Assembly: GCA_004010275.1 (NCBI GenBank)
Contig: RBWT01000022.1
Location: 1-60,726, forward strand
Direction: 5' to 3'
DNA: 60,726 bases
Source: Streptomyces huasconensis
GTDB lineage: Bacteria > Actinomycetota > Actinomycetes > Streptomycetales > Streptomycetaceae
The position numbers were made by a program, and so were the translations under genes. Below are positions 15,458-24,855 of this stretch, piece after piece. Under the pieces are notes generated by a model, which was given only the letters and a program-made list of their open reading frames with translations, did not search any database and had not been told where the DNA came from. The number at the start of each line of letters is the position of its first letter. Positions within the stretch are counted from its first letter, which is position 1.

Positions 15458-16674
15458 GAGGGCGATCCTACGGTCGCCCCGGCCATCGGGACGCGGGCCG
15501 CGAGGCGGAAGCCCCGGCGGCCCGCCGGACCCGTCTCCAGGGCGCCGCCGACCGCCTGCACCCGCTCGGCCAGGCCCGTCAGGCCGTTGCCCGCGGCCGC
15601 GCCCGAGCCGCCCACCCCGTCGTCCTCCACGGACAGTTCCAGGAGCGGCCCCGTGAGAGTCTGCCGGGCCGTGAAGGCCACCGTGCAGCGTCCGGCGCCG
15701 CTGTGCCGCACGACGTTGGTCACGGCCTCCCGCAGCGCCCAGGCGAGCGCCGCCTCGCCGTCCTCGCCGGGCAGTTCGGCGGGGACCTGGAGCGGGACGT
15801 CCGCCTCGATGCCCGCGGCGGTCAGCGCGGTCCGGGCCCCCGCCAGCTCGCCGGCCAGGGTGCGCCTGCGGTATCCGGAGACGGCCTCGCGCACGTCCAC
15901 CAGGGCCTGGCGGCTGACCTGTTCGATGTCGGCGACCTGCTGGGCGGCCTTGTCGGGGTGGTCGGGGAGCATCCGCCCGGCCAGCTCGCTCTTGAGCGTG
16001 ATCAGGGAGAGCGAGTGGCCGAGCAGGTCGTGCAGGTCCCGGGCCAGCCGCAGCCGCTCCTCGTTGGCGGCGAGCTGGGCGACGGTGGCCCGTGCCTGGC
16101 GGAGCTGGATCGCCGTACGCACCAACTGCCGTACGCCGCTCATCGCGAAGCCGATGAGGACGTTGAGCACCGCGAGGTTGCCCAGGAGGTCCTGGAGGTT
16201 GTCGGTGCGCAGGCCCACCCCGATCAGCGCGGCGGTGACCGCGAGGATGGTCCAGGCCGCCTGGCGCACCGGCAGCACCGCGCCCGCGGCCACGGAGACG
16301 TAGACGAAGAGGCCCAGCCAGTTGGTGCCGAAGCTGAACGCGAGGACCACCGCGAGGACGAACTGCGCCGCCAGCCATCCGTGCACCCGGCCCCAGTCGA
16401 GCACCCGTGAGGTGTACCGGAAGACGAGCGAGAGGTAGCAGACCACGAAGACCGTCAGGCCCAGCGAGCCGAGCGCCGTGGCCGCTGCGCCGCGCTCCGC
16501 CGTCAGCAGGTCCCGCACGGGGCTCGCCAGGAAGACCAGCCAGATGCCGATCCACAGGGACTTGGCGAGGATCTGGCGGCGGTCCCGGACGGGCTGGCCG
16601 AAGGTGTACAGCGGGTGGGCCTCTTCGAGGCGGTCGATGGCGCGCGTGTTCTCGGCGCGGGGGGTCTCGCTCAC
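15454..16674 (-). CDS. Sensor histidine kinase, DesK-like (HPK7)
   Basis: 406 residues. About four to five membrane helices lie in residues 38-180 with no large extracellular domain, as in intramembrane-sensing kinases. The HisKA_3 dimerisation motif LARDLHDLLGHSLSL places phospho-acceptor His at 215. The ATPase domain shows the N box (REAVTNVVRHSGA) and G1 (VEDDGVGG), followed by NGLTGLAERVQAVGG. The GTG at 16674 overlaps the stop of the ABC permease (GTGA). The architecture suggests sensing of membrane state or of cargo through the linked transporter. Confidence 0.9.
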   Translation of the reverse strand: MSETPRAENTRAIDRLEEAHPLYTFGQPVRDRRQILAKSLWIGIWLVFLASPVRDLLTAERGAAATALGSLGLTVFVVCYLSLVFRYTSRVLDWGRVHGWLAAQFVLAVVLAFSFGTNWLGLFVYVSVAAGAVLPVRQAAWTILAVTAALIGVGLRTDNLQDLLGNLAVLNVLIGFAMSGVRQLVRTAIQLRQARATVAQLAANEERLRLARDLHDLLGHSLSLITLKSELAGRMLPDHPDKAAQQVADIEQVSRQALVDVREAVSGYRRRTLAGELAGARTALTAAGIEADVPLQVPAELPGEDGEAALAWALREAVTNVVRHSGAGRCTVAFTARQTLTGPLLELSVEDDGVGGSGAAAGNGLTGLAERVQAVGGALETGPAGRRGFRLAARVPMAGATVGSPS

Positions 16675-17428
16675 GCCTTCAGTGTGTCCTTCCGGTACAG
16701 CCACGCCGCGCGCCCGCGAAGAGGAGGAAGTAGGCGACCAGCAGGGTGACGTCCTTCGCGTGCGGGGCGCCGCCCGTCTCGATGGCCTGCCCGAGGGCGG
16801 CGTACGCGCGGGTCGGCAGCCAGGAGGCGATGTCCCGCAGCCATTGCGGGAAGGTCGTCGTGGGCATCCACAGGCCGCCGAGGAGGGAGAGCCCGAAGTA
16901 GACGATCATCGTGATCGGGCGGACCGCGTCACCGGTGGCGAGATAGCCGATGGCCACGCCGAGCGCCGCGAAGCAGAGGCTGCCCGCCCAGATGGCGGCG
17001 GTCAGCGCCAGCCACTGCCAGGCCTCGAAGCGGACGTCCTTGAAGAGGGCGGCGACGACGAAGACCACGACGATGGACGGCAGGCTGACCACGGCCGCGC
17101 TCGCCGTCTTGGCCAGCACATAGCCGCGGCCGGGCAGCGTCGTCAGGCGCAGCTGCCGCACCCAGCCGCTCTCCCGCTCCTTGGCGATGCGCTCGCTGTT
17201 GCCCATCAGTACGGCGGTGAGGGCGCCGAAGGACGCCATCGAGACCATCAGATACGCGGGCAGGGACAGCCCTGAGCCGTCGTCGACCTCCGAGCCGCTC
17301 TGGCTGCCCGCGATGATCAGGAACAGCAGCGCGGGGTAGATGACGGAGAAGAAGAGGAACTTGCGGTTGCGCAGGGCACGGGTGATCTCCAGCCGGACCA
17401 GGGCCCACGACGTCAAGGTGTTCAGCAT
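16671..17428 (-). CDS. ABC-2 type transporter permease, frameshifted
   Basis: About 252 residues with six predicted membrane helices (KFLFFSVIYPALLFLII, ASFGALTAVLMG, SLPSIVVVFVVAALF, LALTAAIWAGSLCFAALG, VRPITMIVYFGLSLLGGL, VTLLVAYFLLFAGA). The family segment NSERIAKERESGWVRQLRLTTL lies in two parts after helix 2. One base is missing near 16710; the last residues (AAWLYRKDTLKA) continue in the next frame to TGA 16671-16673. Overlaps the ATPase gene by seven bases and the kinase by GTGA. Probable exporter of a lipid-like or antimicrobial compound, by family. Confidence 0.87.
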
Positions 17429-18369
17429 TGCGACGCGGCCTCCTCGGCCGCGGTGATCGCCACGAAGGCCTGCTCCAGGCCCAGACCGGCGACTTCGAGG
17501 TTGTAGGGGTAGACGCCGAGCCCGTACAGCGCGTGCACGGTCGCGTCGGCGTCGGTGGACTGGAGGCGGACCGTGCGCCCGGCGACGTCCAGCGAGGTCA
17601 GGAACGGCAGTTCCCGGAGCCGGGCGGCCAGGTCGGCGTCGATCTCCGCGAGGTCGAAGGAGACCTTGCGGGCGCCCGCCTTCGCCTTGATCTCGGCGGC
17701 GGTGCCGTCGGCGAGGAGGCGGCCGCGGTGCAGGACGAGGACGCGGTCGGCGATCGCGTCGGCCTCCTCCAGGTAGTGCGTGGCGAACAGGACCGCGCGG
17801 CCCTGGTCCGCCTGCTCCCGCATGGTGGCCCAGAAGGCCTGGCGGGCGGTGACGTCCATGCCGGTGGTCGGCTCGTCCAGGACGATGAGGTCGTTCGCGC
17901 CGGCCGTGGCGAGCGCGAAGCGCACCCGCTGCTCCTGGCCGCCGGAGAGCTTGTCGACCTTGCGGCCGGCGATCTCGGTGATGCCCGCGCGGGCGAGCAC
18001 GTCGCTCACGCGGTGGCGCCTCGGGTGCAGGGCGCAGGCCAGCTCGACCAGCTCGCGCACCGTGACCTCGCCCATCAGGCCGCCGCTCTGCAGCATGGCG
18101 CCGACGCGGCCCTCGGCGATCGCCTCGCGCGGGCTCGTCCCGAAGACGCGGACGGTGCCGCTGTCCGGGCGCCGCAGACCGAGCAGCAGGTCGAGGGTGG
18201 AGGACTTGCCCGCGCCGTTGGGGCCGAGGAGCGCCACCGTCTCGCCGGGGCGCAGGTCGAGCGTGAGGCCGTCCACGGCGCGGACGTCGCCGTAGGACTT
18301 GGTCACCCGCTCGAAGCTGACCGCGCTGGTGGCCACGGTGGGTGCTGAGGTCGTCGTCATGTCGACCAT
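17422..18369 (-). CDS. ABC transporter ATP-binding protein (DrrA/CcmA type)
   Basis: 315 residues. Walker A GPNGAGKSS (49-57), Q-loop MLQSGG, signature LSGGQEQRVRFALA, Walker B LIVLDEPTTGMD and the switch His in FATHYLEEAD are intact. The C-terminal ~90 residues (KVSFDLAEIDADLAARL onward) form the accessory domain common to exporters paired with ABC-2 permeases. It may start at ATG 18369 or, with equal plausibility, ATG 18360; neither has a strong RBS. First gene of the four-gene ATPase-permease-kinase-regulator unit, with a palindromic operator candidate 50 bases upstream. Confidence 0.9.
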   Translation of the reverse strand: MVDMTTTSAPTVATSAVSFERVTKSYGDVRAVDGLTLDLRPGETVALLGPNGAGKSSTLDLLLGLRRPDSGTVRVFGTSPREAIAEGRVGAMLQSGGLMGEVTVRELVELACALHPRRHRVSDVLARAGITEIAGRKVDKLSGGQEQRVRFALATAGANDLIVLDEPTTGMDVTARQAFWATMREQADQGRAVLFATHYLEEADAIADRVLVLHRGRLLADGTAAEIKAKAGARKVSFDLAEIDADLAARLRELPFLTSLDVAGRTVRLQSTDADATVHALYGLGVYPYNLEVAGLGLEQAFVAITAAEEAASQC

Positions 18370-18420
18370 CGTGGCAAAAGCGCAGGTGGGGGTGGCAGTG
18401 CCGGGAGTGATGTCTCCGGG

Positions 18421-18434
18421 ATGACAGATGTCAT
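18421..18434. promoter_or_regulatory. Palindromic operator candidate upstream of ABC/two-component unit
   Basis: The perfect inverted repeat ATGACA GA TGTCAT sits 52-65 bases upstream of the first gene of the unit. Position and symmetry fit a site for the dimeric LuxR-type regulator encoded at the end of the operon, which would make the unit self-regulating. Confidence 0.5.
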
Positions 18435-18438
18435 GCGG

Positions 18439-18483
18439 GAGGCCGGACGGTTCGCCCGGTCACCCGGGCGGCCGTCCGGCCTC
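18439..18483 (-). terminator. Strong hairpin terminator after the peptidoglycan-binding protein gene
   Basis: A perfect 12-bp stem, GAGGCCGGACGG (18439-18450) with CCGTCCGGCCTC (18472-18483), encloses a second stem CGCCCGG/CCGGGCG. It lies 50 bases past the stop at 18533 on the minus strand and insulates the downstream ABC/two-component unit. Confidence 0.8.
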
Positions 18484-18493
18484 TGCACGACGC

Positions 18494-18525
18494 ACTGACG
18501 TACTGACGTACTGACGTACTGACGT
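18494..18525. repeat. 8-bp tandem repeat, four copies
   Basis: ACTGACGT is repeated four times without error (18494-18525), between a stop codon and its terminator hairpin. A simple repeat likely to vary by slippage. Confidence 0.9.
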
Positions 18526-18532
18526 ACGAGGG

Positions 18533-20670
18533 TCAGTCGGCGTTCGTCTCGATCACCCCGACGCGCTCGGCGGGCGTCTTGCCGACCAGCGCCTTGTTCA
18601 TGGCCCCGGCCACGTCCGTGGGCTGGACGGGCGTCTTGTCACCGGTGCCGCGCTGGATCAGGACGCCGTCGAAGACGTTGCCGTACAGCTTCTTGAGCTC
18701 TTCGAGGTTGTAGTACGGCTGGAGGGTGCCGTGGTCGGTGGCCCTCGCCTCCAGGATCTTCGGCAGGGACCTCGCCGGGCCGAACGGGATCTCCCGGCCG
18801 CCCGCCTTGATCGTGACGTTGGCGGACATCGCCGGCTTCGCGAAGCGGGTCATGAACTTGTCGACCTCGGCCTTGGAGACCGTCGGCTTGCGGGTGGTGA
18901 CCGGCACCTGGACGGCGCCCGCGCTGCCCGTCTCGACCTGCTTCTTGTACGCCTGGGCGACGGCGGTCGTCGAGGCGTCGGGGTCGATGCCCTTGCCGAC
19001 CTTGCCGTAGACGGGAACGGCCTTGCCGGGCAGGAACTTGACGGTGCCGTCCTGCGCCGAGCCCGAGCCGCCCGCGGCGCGCTCCAGGGCGGCCGCCAGC
19101 TTCTCCTCGTCGACGGGCATGTCCGGCTCGACGACGCGCTGGTTGCCGAGGAGCGAGCCGATCACGGTGACGGGGTTGTAGTCGCTGCCCGCGGCCGCGC
19201 GGACGGTGGCCTGGCTGTCCAGGGTCAGGCCGGCCTGGTCGGGCTTGAGCGTGACCGTTTCGCCGTCCACCGACAGCTTCAGGGGCTTGGTGACGCGCGC
19301 GCCGAGGGCGTCGTCGAGCTTCTTGACGGCCTCGTCACGGGTGCCGCCGCCGATGTCGACGCCGAGCACCGTGGTGCCCTTCGGCACGTCCGCGTGGTTC
19401 ATCAACAGCCCTGCGCCGTACGCCCCGCAGGCCACGACGACCGCGGCGACCGCGAGGAGGACCAGTTTGTTGCGGCCCTTCTTCTTCTTCGCGGGCGCGG
19501 CGGGCGGCACGTCGGACCGCACCGGCTCCGGCAGCTTCGGCGGGGTGTGCGCCATCGCGCCGTCACTCTGCGGCCCGACCGGGAAGGGCGAGTTGTCCTG
19601 CGTGGGCGGCACGACGGGGATACCGCTGGTCAGCGTGTCCCCGGAGACGTTGGTGCCGGGCGTCGGGGCGCCGGGGCCGCCGGGCAGGGAGCCGGGGCCG
19701 CCCGCGGGCGGACGGGGGCCACCGGTGGGCGGCGAGCCGGGCCCGGCCTTCTGCGGGGTCAGGATGCGTGTCGTCGCTCATGGCACCCGAACGCGGCGGG
19801 CCTCCCGCGGGGTTGCCGGAACCGCCGCCGGGGCCCGAGGGGCGGGCGCCGGGCGCGGCCAGCGGGCTGTCACCCGTCACAGGGCCGCCTGTGGGGCCGG
19901 CGGGGCCCCTTGCGTCCTGCGGGGCCTGGGAGCCCGCGGAACCGGCGCCAGGGCCTTGCGAGAAGTACGGCAGGTCGCCGCCCTGCGGGGAGCCCGAGCC
20001 GAGGGGGCCCGAAGCCACGGCGCCGGACACGTCGAAGGAGCCGGAACCGGAGCCGCCCGGGGCACCGGAAGCGCCCGGGGTGCCGGAACCGCCCGCGCCG
20101 CCCGCGCCGTTGGCGGGCGCGCCGCCGCTCTCGCACCGCGCGGGCCTGCGCGGCGCGAACCAGTCGCTGGTCTTCTCCTCGGAGCCACCGGGGCCACCGG
20201 AACCGCTGGAGCCACCAGGGCCACCGGAACCGCCCGCACCGGAGGCCGGCCCGGCACCGCTGCCGGAACCGGACCCCTGGGAGCCTGCGCCGGAGCCGCC
20301 GCTCGCGTGGGACGCGGCCGGGGCGCCGCCCAGGCCCGCTCCGCCCGCGTCCGCCGCGCCAGGGGCCCCTGGCGCGCCGTCACGGCGGCCCTCGTCGTCC
20401 GCCCGCGAGGCGTCGCCCCGGGAGCCGCCCTCGTCGCCGACGGGCGTCCGCATGACGACCGGCGGGGATGGGCCGCGAGCCGGGGATGTTGATCCGGATG
20501 CGGGTGGTCAGCGTGGTCTGGGTCTCGGGTTCGCCGGGCCGCCCGCCGTCCGCGCCGCCGTCCGCGGCAGCGCCCTGCGCCGGGGAGCCGTACGGCGGCG
20601 TCCCCGAGGGGTAAGCGGCTCCACCGCGCCCCTGGGGCCCGGAGGACGAACTGTCAGTTTCACGACTCAA
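18533..20670 (-). CDS. Peptidoglycan-binding membrane protein with long Gly/Pro-rich N-terminus, frameshifted
   Basis: About 711 residues when two frame changes are repaired (an extra C in the run at 20464-20467 and an indel near 19765). The TTG start at 20670 has AGGAG upstream and begins MSRETDSSSSG. Roughly 400 residues of Gly/Pro/Ser/Ala-rich, probably disordered sequence follow, then KKKKGRNK and one membrane helix (LVLLAVAAVVVACGAYGAGLL). The outer part has a PG_binding_4-like domain (TTVLGVDIGGGTRDEAVKKL) and a second repeat of similar type. This family occurs with VanW and YkuD-type proteins; the catalytic domain is absent, so a peptidoglycan-binding or structural role is likely. Upstream neighbour DUF6113 overlaps it by four bases only if read to its own start; the genes are contiguous. 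Confidence 0.75.
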
Positions 20671-20835
20671 GGCAGGTTCTCCTGGTTGACTCCGCCGCCC
20701 GTCTCGACCTCGTCCGGGGTCCCCCCCGGCCGGAGGTTGGGGAGGCTCGGCGGCCGCACCACCATACTGGCCGCCGTCGGCGCTGATCCTGTGACCGGCG
20801 TCAAACCCGTGCGCGACACGGGCCGAAGTGGTACG

Positions 20836-21332
20836 TCACTTGCCAAGTCGGGCGGCGGACGCGCCCGGTTGCGGCCGCTGACCGACCGTGGCACACATCA
20901 CAGCCACCGCCATGCCGCCGAACAGGAAGCCGTACGATCCGAGGCCCGCGCCGAAGAGGAAGTCCCCCTCGGGTCTGGTGGCGGTGAGCAGCATGACGGC
21001 GACCAGCCAGCCGGCGGCGGTCGCGACGGCCCCCGCCGTGGTGCCGAGGCGCGCGCCCCGCCGTAGAAGGCGCCGGCGGCGCCGAGGAGGGCGAGCAGCA
21101 ACCGGCCGGGAAGAAGCCCCCTTGGACGAGCGCGCCCGCGCGCCGACGACGGCGCCGAGCACGAACAGCCCGCGTACGCGGCGATCCGCCCCGCTCTCAG
21201 GGGCTGCGCGAGGAAGCTGCCCGCGGGGGCCGCGGCGGCCGACGGGGCGCCGTGGGAGGCGGAACCCGAGGTTCCGGGAACCTTGTCGGGCCCGGAACCG
21301 GCGCCCGCCGACGCTCGAGATCGCGTACTCAC
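20836..21332 (-). CDS. DUF6113-like membrane protein, frameshifted
   Basis: About 165 residues with four predicted membrane helices. Residues 1-45 are polar and Ala/Gly/Ser-rich. Then come [48 protein letters not shown] and a glycine-rich last helix ([19 protein letters not shown]), ending at TGA 20836-20838. Three frame changes (near 21165, 21130 and 21060) break the ORF, but the helices can be followed across frames. The GTG at 21332 overlaps the mshB stop (GTGA), so it is coupled to mshB. Function unknown. Confidence 0.72.
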
Positions 21333-22267
21333 AGCGCGGTCACCTCAGCCACATCCGTCACCCTTTCGAGCCCCGCGAAGAGATCGTGCTCGCGGATCGC
21401 GCTTGGTCCACGAGCGCCTTCCGGCGAGGTTTCTCCCCGTACCAACTCGTAGTACTCCACCTCGAAGAGTGGCTGCGCGAGGTCGTTGGAGAGGACGAAG
21501 AGCGGCTCGGCCACCGTGATCTGCGTGGCGTGGGCGCGCATCGCCGCCGCTTTCGCCGCCGTGAAGGGCCTGCCGTCGATCTCCGTGGTGATCCGCTCGT
21601 CGTCGGTGACGCCGGGGACGTCCGTGACGGCGGCGGGGGTCGTGAACGGCGAGTGGGGCAGCTCCCGCGCCATGTGGCGGAACCGCTCCTCGACCGCGGA
21701 CCGCGGGACGCGGTTCCAGTAGATCTTCGCGATGGCGTGCGCCTGACCGAGGTCGCGGCGGAAGGCCGGCTCGGCCGCGAGGTCGGCGGCGCGCATGGCG
21801 ACGCGGTGCGCCTGGATGTGGTCCGGGTGGCCGTAGCCCCCGTCGGGGTCGTAGGTGATCAGGACCTGCGGGCGCACCTCGCGGATCACCTCGACGAGGT
21901 GGGCGGCCGCCTCGTCGAGGTCGGCCGACCAGAAGGCACCGGGCCGGTGGTTCTGCTCGGTGCCCATCATCCCGGAGTCGCGGTAGCGGCCGGGGCCGCC
22001 GAGGAAGCGGTGGTCGGTGACCCCCAGCTCCTTCATGGCGGCGGCCAGCTCGCCGACGCGCCAGGACCCCAGGGAGTCCTCGCGGTCGGCGGCGAGGTGG
22101 GCGAGCCCGTCCGGGATGACCTCGCCCTCCTCGCCCAGCGTGCAGGTGACCAACGTGACATGGGCGCCCTCGGCCGCGTACTTGGCCATGGTCGCGCCAT
22201 TGTTGATCGACTCGTCGTCGGGGTGCGCGTGCACGAGCAGCAGGCGCCGGGCGGGCGGTTCCGTCAT
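21329..22267 (-). CDS. mshB: N-acetyl-1-D-myo-inositol-2-amino-2-deoxy-alpha-D-glucopyranoside deacetylase (mycothiol)
   Basis: A 312-residue LmbE/PIG-L family zinc deacetylase. It removes the acetyl group from GlcNAc-inositol in the second step of mycothiol synthesis. Zinc ligands are H15 and D18 in AHPDDES and H150 in GHPDH; the catalytic Asp is D17. The region [13 protein letters not shown] and the MshB-specific C-terminus ([11 protein letters not shown]) separate it from the mycothiol S-conjugate amidase Mca. Start ATG 22267. It heads a coupled group with the DUF6113-like and peptidoglycan-binding genes. Confidence 0.94.
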   Translation of the reverse strand: MTEPPARRLLLVHAHPDDESINNGATMAKYAAEGAHVTLVTCTLGEEGEVIPDGLAHLAADREDSLGSWRVGELAAAMKELGVTDHRFLGGPGRYRDSGMMGTEQNHRPGAFWSADLDEAAAHLVEVIREVRPQVLITYDPDGGYGHPDHIQAHRVAMRAADLAAEPAFRRDLGQAHAIAKIYWNRVPRSAVEERFRHMARELPHSPFTTPAAVTDVPGVTDDERITTEIDGRPFTAAKAAAMRAHATQITVAEPLFVLSNDLAQPLFEVEYYELVRGETSPEGARGPSAIREHDLFAGLERVTDVAEVTAL

Positions 22268-22320
22268 GGGACCACCCTACGAGGAGGGGGGCGGACCCTC
22301 CCACGAGGACCGGGGCCGGG

Positions 22321-22569
22321 TCAGAACTTGATGTCGCCGATCATCCCCGCGACGTTCGTCGTCAGCTCGCTGATCGTCGGCGCGATGGACGAGCTCGCCA
22401 GGTAGAAGCCGAGGAGCGTACAGACGACAGCGTGCCCCGCTTTCAGCCCTGACTTCTTGACCAGCAAGAAGACGATGATCGCCAGCAGCACCACCGCCGA
22501 AATCGAGAGTGCCACGGCGGTCACCTCCAAGTCGTTGCCGTAACCCAGTGCGGACGCCAGCAGGTTCAT
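22321..22569 (-). CDS. Small two-helix membrane protein
   Basis: 82 residues with two predicted membrane helices (VTAVALSISAVVLLAIIVFLL and HAVVCTLLGFYLASSSIAP) joined by KKSGLKAG, and a polar tail ending GMIGDIKF. It could start at ATG 22569 or at GTG/ATG up to 22578. No known domain; the pattern resembles small membrane proteins seen near conjugation genes, but no such genes are here. Lies 53 bases upstream of mshB on the same strand, possibly co-transcribed. Function unknown. Confidence 0.72.
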   Translation of the reverse strand: MNLLASALGYGNDLEVTAVALSISAVVLLAIIVFLLVKKSGLKAGHAVVCTLLGFYLASSSIAPTISELTTNVAGMIGDIKF

Positions 22570-22662
22570 ACCCACCAAGCGCTACGGATCATAACTATCC
22601 GTGCGGACGCATGACTCGGAGCACGGCAGCACAGGGGGGCGCATGCGGCCTAGGCTCTGGGG

Positions 22663-24841
22663 ATGACCACCGAGAACCCCGGAATCCGCAGGCCCGACGA
22701 GAGCCCGGCACCACGGCTCTCCTTCCCGCGTCAGAGCGCCCGCACGCAGCGGTTCACCCTGGGCGCGCCCCGTGCGTTCACGGTGGCGCCCGACGGCTCC
22801 CGAGTGGTGTTCCTGCGCTCGCCGTCCGAGACCGACCGGACGCACCAGCTCTGGGTCCTGGACCTGGCGGACGGCATGGGCGAGCGGTTGGCGGCCGACC
22901 CGGGCCTGTTGCTGGGCGGCGCGCCCGAGCGGCTCTCCGCGCGGGAGCGGACGCGCGCGAGCGAGCCGGGAGATCGGCGCGGGCATCGTGGGGGTACGCG
23001 ACGGACGCGGCGGTGGAGCTGGCGGCGTTCGCGCTGTCGGGCCGGCTCTTCACGGCGGAGCTGCGCGCGGGCACGGCGCGCGAACTGCCCGCCCGCGGCC
23101 CGGTGATCGACCCGCGCCCCTCCCCTGACGGTCTGCACGTGGAGTACGTCGGCCGGGGGGCGCCCTGCGGGTGACCGGTGCCGACGGCGTGGGCGACCGG
23201 GCGCTCGCGGAGCCGGAATCCGGCCACGCGGGGACGGTCACGTACGGTCTCGCGGAGCATGTCGCGGCCGAGTCGATGGCGCGGCACCGCGGCTTCTGGT
23301 GGTCGCCGGACTCGACGCGGCTGCTCGTCGCGCGCGTCGACGACGGTCCCGTCCAGCGGTGGTGGATCGCGGACCCCGCGCACCCGGACCGCGAGCCCGC
23401 GAAGGTCGCGTATCCCGCCGCGGGCACGGCCAACGCGGACGTACGCCTGTTCATCCTCGGTCTTGACGGGTCGCGCACGGAGGTGGTGTGGGACCGCGTC
23501 CGCTTCCCCTATCTGGGTCGGGTGCACTGGTCGGCGGACGGCGCCCCGCTGCTGCTCGTGCAGTCCCGCGACCAGCGGAGCCAGTTGTACCTCGCGGTGA
23601 ACCCCGGGGACGGAACGACCCGAATGGTGCATGCCGAGGAGGACGCCGACTGGCTGGAACTGTTCCCCGGGGTGCCGTGCTGGTCGCCGAGCGGCAAGCT
23701 GGTGCGGATCGTCGACGAGGGCGGCGCGCGGGTCCTGGCCTGGGGCGAACGGCCGTTGACGGGAGCGCAGTTGCACGTCCGCGCGGTGCTCGACGTGACC
23801 GAGGAGGACATCCTCGTCTCGGCGTCGGCGGGCGAGGCGGCGGCCGATCCGGAGATCGGTGAGATCCACGTCTACCGGGTCAACGAGCTGGGCGTGGAGC
23901 GCCTCTCGCGGGAGCCCGGCGTGCACTCGGCGGTCCGCGCGGGCGGCGTCACCGTGCTCGTCTCGGCCTCCCTGGAGCGGCCCGGCGCGTCGGTCCAGGT
24001 GCTGCGCGGCGGCAAGCGGATCGCCACCGTCGCCTCACACGCCCAGCGTCCGGGGCTCACGCCGCGCGTGACGCTGACCGAAGGGGGCACGCGGCGGATT
24101 CCGTGCGCCGTCCTGCTCCCCACCGATTACAAGGCGGCGGACGGGCCGCTTCCGGTCCTGCTCGATCCGTATGGCGGGCCGCACGGGCAGCGCGTCCAGC
24201 GGGCGCAGCACGTCTTCCTCACCTCGCAGTGGTTCGCCGATCAGGGCTTCGCGGTGGTCGTCGCGGACGGCCGCGGCACCCCGGGCCGCTCCCCCGCCTG
24301 GGAGAAGTCGATCAGGAACGACCTCACGCTCACCCTCGACGACCAGGTCGAGGCCCTGCACGCCCTCGCGGCGACCGGGGCGTACCCCCTGGACCTGGAC
24401 CGCGTCGCGATCCGCGGCTGGTCCTACGGCGGCTACCTCGCCGGGATGGCCGCGCTGCGCCGCCCCGACGTCTTCCACGCGGCGGTGGTCGGCGCCCCCG
24501 TGACGGATCTGCGGCTGTACGACACCCACTACGAGGAGCGGTACCTCGGCGACCCGACCCGGAGCCCGCAGACGTACCGCCACAACTCCCTGGTCTGGGA
24601 CGACGGTCTGGTGGAGGCGGCCGAGCCGCACCGCCCGATGCTGATCGTGCACGGCCTCGCCGACGACAACGTGGTGGTGGCGCACTCGCTGCGGCTGTCC
24701 TCCGCGCTGCTCGCCGAGGGCCGCCCGCACGAGGTCCTGCCGCTGCCCGGGGTGACGCACATGATGGGGCGGGAGGACGTCGCGGAGAACCTGCTGCTGC
24801 ATCAGGTGCGCTTCCTGAAGCGGTCGCTGGGGCTCGCGTAG
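22663..24841 (+). CDS. S9 family prolyl oligopeptidase (dipeptidyl-peptidase IV-like), frameshifted
   Basis: About 725 residues. The N-terminal beta-propeller (RAFTVAPDGSRVVFLRS onward) precedes a C-terminal alpha/beta-hydrolase domain. Catalytic Ser is in GWSYGGYLAGM, Asp in GLADDNVV and His in GVTHMM; PVLLDPYGGPHGQ forms the oxyanion region. Three indels are clustered at the start: near 22950-22975, a G5 run at 22990-22994 (four expected) and a G run at 23155-23160. Beyond 23165 the frame is open to TAG 24839-24841. Intracellular or membrane-free by lack of a signal peptide. It may clip peptides brought in by the adjacent oligopeptide permeases. Confidence 0.9.
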
Positions 24842-24855
24842 GAGTCGCGCGGGTG

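Noticed and set aside
13637..16555. A 972-residue minus-strand ORF crossing the GNAT, SirB1, regulator and kinase genes
   Set aside because: It is an antisense or shifted reading of high-GC genes; only its short internal part encodes the response regulator. The real genes have family motifs in their own frames.
18533..20670. Treating the peptidoglycan-binding gene as two or three separate genes
   Set aside because: Reading frames change at simple indel sites without a start or RBS for the second part; the content is continuous.
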